A stretch of 10,984 bases of DNA, from the NCBI GenBank assembly GCA_021805305.1, contig JAJZFO010000020.1, positions 1 to 10,984 of the forward strand. Direction: 5' to 3'. Each line of letters opens with the position of its first letter. Positions within the stretch are counted from its first letter, which is position 1. The notes below the pieces were generated by a model. That model ran no database searches and had not been told where the DNA came from. It saw nothing but the letters and a program-made list of their open reading frames with translations. The stretch comes from Actinomycetes bacterium. GTDB taxonomy: Bacteria > Actinomycetota > Acidimicrobiia > Acidimicrobiales > RAAP-2. Shown here piece by piece: positions 6,291-10,984 of the stretch. The position numbers were made by a program, and so were the translations under genes.

Positions 6291-7088
6291 GTGTCTTACA
6301 CCGCAAACCCCAAGGACATCATGTCCCTTCGCAAGACCACGGGCGTTGGCCTGATGGACGCCAAGAAGGCCCTCGAAGCGAACGAGGGCAACGTGGAGGC
6401 CGCCGTGCAGTGGCTACGCGTTCAGGGAAAGGCGTCGGCGGCCAAGCGCGCCGATCGTGAAGCTGGCGAGGGCGCCGTCGCCGTCGTGCGCAACGCCAAC
6501 GTGGCGGCCATCGTCGAGATGCGCTGCGAGACCGACTTCGTCGCCAAGTCCGACGAGTTCACGTCGCTGGTGGACGAGATCGCCGTGCGGGTGTGCGACG
6601 AGGGTGAGGCCGCGGTGGCGCATTTCCAGGAGAACATCGACACCATGCTCACCACCTTGAAGGAGAACATCTCCGTCGGTCGCGTGTACCGCATGGTGGC
6701 GGGCGAAGGTGAAGTCGTGGACACCTACAACCACACGCAGGCCGGCCGCGGCGTCAACGCGGTGGCGATCGTGCTCAAGGGTGGCTCCGAGGAGCTCGCG
6801 CACGAGATCGCGGTGCACATCGCCTTCGCGAAGCCTCAGTACCTCTCGCGTGAGGACGTGCCCGCCGAGGAGATCGACGCGGAGCGCAAGACGATTGAGG
6901 AGATCTCCCTCAACGAGGGTAAGCCCGCCGCCGCGCTGGCCAAGATCACCGAGGGGCGCCTGAACGGCTGGTTCAAGGAGCGGGTGTTGCTCGAGCAGAG
7001 TTACGTCAAGGACGAGAAGCAGACCATCACCCAACTGCTCGGCGACGCGACGATCACCGCCTACGCCCAAGTCGTCATCGGGGAATAG
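6291..7088 (+). CDS. tsf: Elongation factor Ts
   Basis: EF-Ts is the nucleotide exchange factor that releases GDP from EF-Tu. The 265-residue protein starts with a UBA-like domain (about 5-45, containing RKTTGVGLMDAKKALEAN) that contacts EF-Tu, then the signature TDFVAKSDEF (81-90), whose D-F pair reaches into EF-Tu to disturb Mg and nucleotide binding. The two core subdomains follow. The protein is somewhat shorter than the 283 residues of E. coli EF-Ts, and residues of the C-terminal part (EGRLNGWFKERVLLEQSYVK) match the family. GTG 6291 is preceded by AGAGGAGAAG, a strong Shine-Dalgarno site. The 30-base gap after rpsB shows no terminator, so the pair should be co-transcribed. Confidence 0.97.
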   Translation: MSYTANPKDIMSLRKTTGVGLMDAKKALEANEGNVEAAVQWLRVQGKASAAKRADREAGEGAVAVVRNANVAAIVEMRCETDFVAKSDEFTSLVDEIAVRVCDEGEAAVAHFQENIDTMLTTLKENISVGRVYRMVAGEGEVVDTYNHTQAGRGVNAVAIVLKGGSEELAHEIAVHIAFAKPQYLSREDVPAEEIDAERKTIEEISLNEGKPAAALAKITEGRLNGWFKERVLLEQSYVKDEKQTITQLLGDATITAYAQVVIGE

Positions 7089-7091
7089 CCC

Positions 7092-7802
7092 GTGAGTCGC
7101 GTGGTCTTGAAGCTGTCAGGAGAGGCGCTCGCCTCCTCCGCCAGCGACGAGACCATTGACGCGAGCACGGTCGATTTCCTGGCCACCGTCATCGCTGACG
7201 CCATGGCCCGCGGCGGACTCGAACTGGCGGTGGTGGTGGGCGGAGGCAACATCTGGCGAGGCGCCACTGGCGCAATGGCCGGGATGAATCGCGCGAATTC
7301 CGACATCATGGGCATGCTGGGGACGGTGATCAACGCGCTCGCGCTCCAAGACGCCATCGAGTCCCACGGCTGCGCCACCCGGGTCATGTCGGCGATCGGC
7401 ATGGACCAGGTCGCCGAGCCCTACATCCGACGTCGCGCCGTGCGCCACCTCGAAAAGGGCCGGGTCGTGATCTTCGCGGCGGGCATGGGCAACCCGTATT
7501 TCACGACCGACACCGCGGCGGTGCAACGGGCCGCCGAGATCGAAGCCGATATGGTGCTCAAGGGAACCCACGGGGGGGTCGACGGTGTCTACAGCGAGGA
7601 TCCGCGCAAGAACGCTGCGGCGATCAAGTTCGACGCGGTGTTCTTTGACGACGTCATCGCCCGTGACCTTCGCGTCATGGACATGACCGCCATCACCTTC
7701 TGCAAGGACAACGGCATCCCTATTCGGGTCTTTGACCTCATGGCCCGAGGAAACCTCGATCGCGCCCTCCGGGGTGACGCAGTCGGTACGCTGGTGAACT
7801 AA
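7092..7802 (+). CDS. pyrH: UMP kinase
   Basis: PyrH phosphorylates UMP to UDP with ATP in pyrimidine nucleotide synthesis; bacterial enzymes are hexamers of the amino-acid-kinase fold, usually activated by GTP and inhibited by UTP. The 236-residue product has the N-terminal phosphate loop KLSGEAL (7-13), VVGGGNIWRG (48-57), FAAGMGNPYFTTDTAA (128-143), EADMVLKGT (151-159) and DGVYSEDPRKN (164-174), and ends with MDMTAITFCKDNGIPIRVFDL (196-216). The nucleotide loop has GTHGGVDG, two residues longer than the GTKVDG form of E. coli. GTG 7092 begins three bases after the tsf stop, with GGGGAA just upstream. The stop TAA shares one base with the frr ATG (TAATG), so translation is probably coupled. 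Confidence 0.97.
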   Translation: MSRVVLKLSGEALASSASDETIDASTVDFLATVIADAMARGGLELAVVVGGGNIWRGATGAMAGMNRANSDIMGMLGTVINALALQDAIESHGCATRVMSAIGMDQVAEPYIRRRAVRHLEKGRVVIFAAGMGNPYFTTDTAAVQRAAEIEADMVLKGTHGGVDGVYSEDPRKNAAAIKFDAVFFDDVIARDLRVMDMTAITFCKDNGIPIRVFDLMARGNLDRALRGDAVGTLVN

Positions 7803-8371
7803 TGGACAACGAAATGGTCGACCTAGTGATGGACGATACCCGCGAGCGCATGGCCAAGGCCATCGAGCACGTCAGGATCGAGTTCGCCAACGTGCGCACG
7901 GGTCGTGCGTCGCCGGCGCTCGTCGAGAACCTACTGGTCGACTACTACGGGGCGGAGACGCCCCTGAAGCAGTTGGCGAACTTCTCGGTACCCGAGCCGC
8001 GTCTCTTGGTGGTGTCCCCCTTCGACAAGGGAGCGATGGCGATGATCGAGAAGGCCATCTCCAACGCCGACCTCGGTCTTAATCCCTCCAACGACGGCGT
8101 GGTCATCCGACTCTCGTTCCCCGCACTCACCGAGGAGCGGCGCAAGTCCTTCGTCAAGATCGTGCGCACCAAGGCCGAAGAGGGCAAGGTGGCGCTTCGC
8201 GGCGTTCGTCGACACGCGCGCCAGGAGCTCGAGAACTTAGAGAAGGACCAGGGCCTCTCCAAGGACGACCTCGAGCGACTGGAGAAGGTACTGGACAAGA
8301 TGACCCAGGACGAGGTCGCCGTCGTCGACGCGCTCCTCTCGCACAAGGAGCAGGAGCTACTTGAAGTCTGA
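7802..8371 (+). CDS. frr: Ribosome-recycling factor
   Basis: RRF works with EF-G to split the post-termination ribosome so that subunits can be reused. The 189-residue length matches the family (185 in E. coli). Visible are the first helix of the three-helix bundle with FANVRTGRASPALVENL (28-44), the YYGAETPLKQLANFSVPEPR segment (48-67) of domain II, PFDKGAMAMIEKAI (73-86), NPSNDGVVIRLSFPALTEERR (94-114) and the long charged C-terminal helix. ATG 7802 overlaps the pyrH stop by one base and has no Shine-Dalgarno sequence, so initiation likely depends on re-initiating ribosomes. The last 11 bases overlap cdsA, whose start has AGGAG inside the frr coding sequence. Confidence 0.97.
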   Translation: MDNEMVDLVMDDTRERMAKAIEHVRIEFANVRTGRASPALVENLLVDYYGAETPLKQLANFSVPEPRLLVVSPFDKGAMAMIEKAISNADLGLNPSNDGVVIRLSFPALTEERRKSFVKIVRTKAEEGKVALRGVRRHARQELENLEKDQGLSKDDLERLEKVLDKMTQDEVAVVDALLSHKEQELLEV

Positions 8372-9659
8372 CGATGACGCCTTGGTCGACCTACCCACCG
8401 GTGAGGTCCCGGTGGTGAGCGCTAGCGACCCGCGCGTCACGATCAAGGGCGCCGACGTCGTCGGGTCGACCCTCGACGCAGCGCCCATCGTCGACCCCGA
8501 CACTCTGTTGCCCCACTGGACCGACGCGCCGACGGGACAGGTGCCCATCGTGGTCGCGCGCGAGAGCGCCGACGCCGTGGACCCCTGGGCCGCGATTCCC
8601 GCGCCGGCGTGGCGTGAGGGCGAGGCTGACTGGGTGGCCCACGAGGAGCAATTCGACGCGTCGTTGCTCGCGGTCGATAAGTCCGAGGAGGACTTGCGCC
8701 CATGGGAGTTCCCCGCGGAACCGACGATCAGTGACGAGGAGATCCTCGACGCCTCGCCGCGACCGGCGCTGACGCGCGCGCACCGGACCCGACGCACGTT
8801 GCGCGACGACCCCCTGTCGGGCCGGGCCGTGCGCAAGGGCTCGACGCGTAGCGTCTCGGTCGCGACGTTGACCGGCGTGGTGCTGGCCGCGGTCGTGCTC
8901 GTGATCTTCTATCTCGGACCCCTAGCGGTCATGGTCCTGGTGATCGCGGCGTTGACGTTGGCCGCGGGCGAGGCCTTCGCGGGCTTCCGGGCGGTCGGCG
9001 CACATCCGGCGACGATTCTGGGTCTGGTGGCCGTGGTCACCCTGTGCGTGTCGGTCTACGAGAAGGGACTGGGTGCGACGGCGGTCGTGACGGCGTTACT
9101 GGTGATGTTCTCCTTCGTCTGGTACCTCAACGCGGAGAAGATGATCGACGTGGTCGACGGCGTGGGGGCGACGGTGTTCGTCTTCGCGTGGGTCGGGGTC
9201 CTGGGGTCGTTCGCGCTGGTGATGGCGTCGCCGCACACGTTCACCCATCGACACGGGCTCGCCTACCTACTGGGCGCGGTCATCTTGACGGTGTCGAACG
9301 ATACCGGTGCCCTCTTCATCGGTCGTTGGCTGGGTAAGCGACCGCTCAATTCGAGACTCTCGCCCAACAAGACCATCGAGGGCACCGTGGGCGGGACCGT
9401 GTTGACGTTGCTGGTGGGAGCGCTGGTGCTCTCGCGGATGCATCCGTGGACGATGACGCACGGGTTCGAGGCGGCCGTGGCGATGTGCGTGGTGGTGCCC
9501 ATGGGCGACCTCTTCGAGTCGATGTTCAAGCGCACGTTGGGTGTGAAGGACCTCGGACACCTATTGCCGGGCCACGGCGGGATGTTGGACCGCGTGGACG
9601 GGCTGCTGTTCGCGCTGCCGACGATGTACTTCATGACCCACCTCTTGTCGTTGAGGTAA
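8361..9659 (+). CDS. cdsA: Phosphatidate cytidylyltransferase (CDP-diacylglycerol synthase) with long N-terminal extension
   Basis: CdsA makes CDP-diacylglycerol from CTP and phosphatidic acid, the branch-point lipid for phospholipids, at the inner membrane. The C-terminal 265 residues or so hold several membrane helices from about residue 165, the segment SNDTGALFIGRWLGKR (312-327) with SPNKTIEG (334-341), and a full CdsA signature from S387 to D413 (SMFKR, then KD, then LPGHGGMLDRVD). Ahead of these lies a soluble, acidic, proline-containing extension of about 160 residues that becomes basic at 138-163 next to the membrane. It carries two copies of a PTGxVPxV motif (12-19 and 57-64). TTG 8361 overlaps frr by 11 bases and has AGGAG (8352-8356) four bases upstream; GTG codons near 8412 are alternatives. 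The whole extension continues in frame with GC-rich codons, so it is probably translated. Confidence 0.93.
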   Translation: MKSDDDALVDLPTGEVPVVSASDPRVTIKGADVVGSTLDAAPIVDPDTLLPHWTDAPTGQVPIVVARESADAVDPWAAIPAPAWREGEADWVAHEEQFDASLLAVDKSEEDLRPWEFPAEPTISDEEILDASPRPALTRAHRTRRTLRDDPLSGRAVRKGSTRSVSVATLTGVVLAAVVLVIFYLGPLAVMVLVIAALTLAAGEAFAGFRAVGAHPATILGLVAVVTLCVSVYEKGLGATAVVTALLVMFSFVWYLNAEKMIDVVDGVGATVFVFAWVGVLGSFALVMASPHTFTHRHGLAYLLGAVILTVSNDTGALFIGRWLGKRPLNSRLSPNKTIEGTVGGTVLTLLVGALVLSRMHPWTMTHGFEAAVAMCVVVPMGDLFESMFKRTLGVKDLGHLLPGHGGMLDRVDGLLFALPTMYFMTHLLSLR

Positions 9660-9661
9660 GG

Positions 9662-10825
9662 ATGAGCGCCTCACGCACTCGCGTGGCGTTAATGGGCGCG
9701 ACGGGTTCCATCGGCCAGCAGACTCTCGACGTGTTGCGTTGCGAGCCCGAGCGCTTCGAGCTCGTGGCGCTCTCCGCGGGCCGTCGCGTCGAGGAACTCG
9801 CGGCGATCGTCAAGGAGTTCGCGGTTCGTCGCGTCGGCGTCAATGGCGAGGACGATCGTCAACGACTAACGAATCTCGTGGCGGACGACGTGGACGTCGT
9901 GGTGGGGGAGCAGGGACTGCGTGATCTCTGCCGCGACGCGGACGTGGTGCTCAACGCCGTCATGGGATTCGCCGGCCTGCCCGTGACCCTGGCCACGCTC
10001 GAGGCTGGCGCGCGCCTGGCGCTGGCCAACAAGGAGTCACTGATCGCCGCCGCGCCGGTCGTGGCGCACGCCCGAGCGACGCCCGGCGCGGAGATCCTGC
10101 CCGTCGACTCCGAGCACTGCGCCATCCATCAGTGTCTGGTAGGCTCGCACCAGCCCGGTCACCCCGACGTGGCGCGGCTCCTCCTGACCGCTTCCGGCGG
10201 TCCGTTTCGGGGCTGGCGACGCGACGAACTGGTGAACGCCACCAGGGCCGACGCCCTCGCCCACCCCACATGGAGCATGGGGCCCAAGATCACCGTCGAC
10301 TCCTCGACGCTGATGAACAAGGGGCTCGAGGTGCTCGAGGCCTCGGCGCTCTTTGGGATCGAGGTGGACCGCATCGACGTCGTGGTGCATCCGCAATCGA
10401 TCGTGCACTCCATGGTGGAGTACGTGGACGGCTCGGTCCTGGCCCAGCTCTCGCGCCCCGATATGCGCCTGCCCATCGCCTACTGCCTGGGCGCACCCGA
10501 GCGCCTGGCGCACCACTGGGGACAGCTCGACTTTTCGCGGTCACTGCAACTGGACTTCGAGGCGCCCGACCGCGAGGCCTTTCCCGCTCTGGACTTGGCC
10601 TACGCCGCGGCGCGCCGTGGTGGCGCGGCGCCGGCGTGGTTGTCGGCGGCCAACGAGGTGTGCGTCGACGCGTTCCTAGCCGAACGGATCCGCTGGTGCG
10701 ACATCGTGGACCTGGTGGCGCGCACGATGGACCACTACGTCGACGACCCCCTGGTCGACCTCGCCGCGGTCATCGAGAATGACGCGACGGCGCGGCGGAT
10801 CACTCACGCTAACCTGCCCCAGTGA
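9662..10825 (+). CDS. dxr: 1-deoxy-D-xylulose 5-phosphate reductoisomerase
   Basis: Dxr rearranges and reduces DXP to 2-C-methylerythritol 4-phosphate using NADPH, the committed step of the MEP route to isoprenoids and the target of fosmidomycin. The 387-residue protein has the NADPH-binding GATGSIGQQTLDVL (12-25), ALANKESLIAA (120-130), metal ligands in PVDSEHCAIHQ (D149, E151) and NKGLEVLEA (E223), SGGPFR (178-183), the flexible active-site loop HPTWSMGPK (201-209, W204 and M206) and VVHPQSIVHSMVEYVDGS (241-258). ATG 9662 gives the normal N terminus, two bases after the cdsA stop, with GAGG (9653-9656) five bases upstream. The frame is open further upstream inside cdsA, but that part is not Dxr-like. 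The TGA overlaps the start of the protease gene, as in the dxr-rip1 neighbourhood of other actinobacteria. Confidence 0.97.
   Translation: MSASRTRVALMGATGSIGQQTLDVLRCEPERFELVALSAGRRVEELAAIVKEFAVRRVGVNGEDDRQRLTNLVADDVDVVVGEQGLRDLCRDADVVLNAVMGFAGLPVTLATLEAGARLALANKESLIAAAPVVAHARATPGAEILPVDSEHCAIHQCLVGSHQPGHPDVARLLLTASGGPFRGWRRDELVNATRADALAHPTWSMGPKITVDSSTLMNKGLEVLEASALFGIEVDRIDVVVHPQSIVHSMVEYVDGSVLAQLSRPDMRLPIAYCLGAPERLAHHWGQLDFSRSLQLDFEAPDREAFPALDLAYAAARRGGAAPAWLSAANEVCVDAFLAERIRWCDIVDLVARTMDHYVDDPLVDLAAVIENDATARRITHANLPQ
10810..10822 (+). promoter_or_regulatory. Possible leaderless -10 box for the site-2 protease gene
   Basis: TAACCT (10810-10815) within the last codons of dxr is followed by six bases and GTG 10822. 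It repeats the exact box and spacing seen before the xer gene. It could give the protease its own internal promoter in addition to operon transcription. As the box is inside a coding sequence and there is no -35, chance is a real alternative. Confidence 0.35.
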
Positions 10826-10984
10826 TGCAAAGTCGGACGTCGCGCACCTCGGTTGTCACGTTGTTACTCGGTTCGGTCGTGACCGTCGCACTGATGACCT
10901 GGCTATGGGGCTGGGCCCTGCCGCTCGTGTTGTTCCTGGTGATCGCCATGGTGATGGGTCACGAGTTCGGCCACTTCATCACCG
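10822..10984 (+). CDS. rseP: Site-2-protease family membrane zinc metalloprotease, N-terminal part (cut by window edge)
   Basis: RseP/Rip1-type proteases cut membrane-embedded substrates such as anti-sigma factors during regulated intramembrane proteolysis. Only 54 codons are in the window, but they include the zinc-binding HExxH motif HEFGH (H47, E48, H51) inside a hydrophobic segment (about 33-46 leading into it). A first hydrophobic stretch at about 11-30 lies ahead of it, which is unusual because in RseP and Rip1 the HExxH helix is the first one. GTG 10822 overlaps the dxr stop by four bases (GTGA) and is directly followed by ATG 10825 in the same frame; an internal ATG at 10894 would remove the extra hydrophobic stretch. 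Placement after cdsA and dxr is the usual context, often followed by ispG. Family is clear; the exact subfamily cannot be told from this fragment. Confidence 0.85.
   Translation, partial: MMQSRTSRTSVVTLLLGSVVTVALMTWLWGWALPLVLFLVIAMVMGHEFGHFIT

Overview
The window is high-GC DNA dense with core housekeeping genes from an actinobacterium (Actinomycetota). A deep actinobacterial lineage such as Acidimicrobiia is my best guess; I inferred this from gene content and order and did not test it. Pointers are the class II (AroG-type) DAHP synthase, an MtrA/MtrB/LpqB-like signalling operon, the run xer-rpsB-tsf-pyrH-frr-cdsA-dxr-site-2 protease, frequent GTG/TTG starts, and start codons lying six bases downstream of a TAnnCT -10 box, as expected for leaderless transcripts.

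Left part (1-1720): a class II DAHP synthase fragment runs leftward off the window and diverges from a rightward group: nadD (NAD biosynthesis), an unrecognised 59-residue one-helix membrane protein, and rsfS (ribosome silencing factor). The 57-base divergent region carries two facing leaderless-type promoters and two small inverted repeats.

Middle (1717-4354, minus strand): a three-gene, end-overlapping operon encodes an MtrA-like response regulator, an MtrB-like membrane histidine kinase and a short GerMN-domain lipoprotein that resembles a cut-down LpqB. It converges on rsfS, and the stop codons of the two genes overlap.

Right part (4428-10984, plus strand): a XerC/D-type tyrosine recombinase is followed by a structured leader of about 100 bases and the long cluster rpsB-tsf-pyrH-frr-cdsA-dxr-rseP (the last cut by the window end). 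It joins translation (S2, EF-Ts, ribosome recycling factor), UMP production, CDP-diacylglycerol synthesis, the second step of the MEP isoprenoid pathway and intramembrane proteolysis. Most junctions are overlaps or gaps of a few bases, so co-transcription is likely.

I found no mobile element, CRISPR array, tRNA, rRNA or clear intrinsic terminator. Nothing here looks like a wholly new system. The points most worth a second look are the repeated leaderless promoter layout, the missing canonical start for a full-length rsfS, the rpsB leader, the small membrane protein, the reduced LpqB-like lipoprotein, and the N-terminal additions on CdsA and the site-2 protease.
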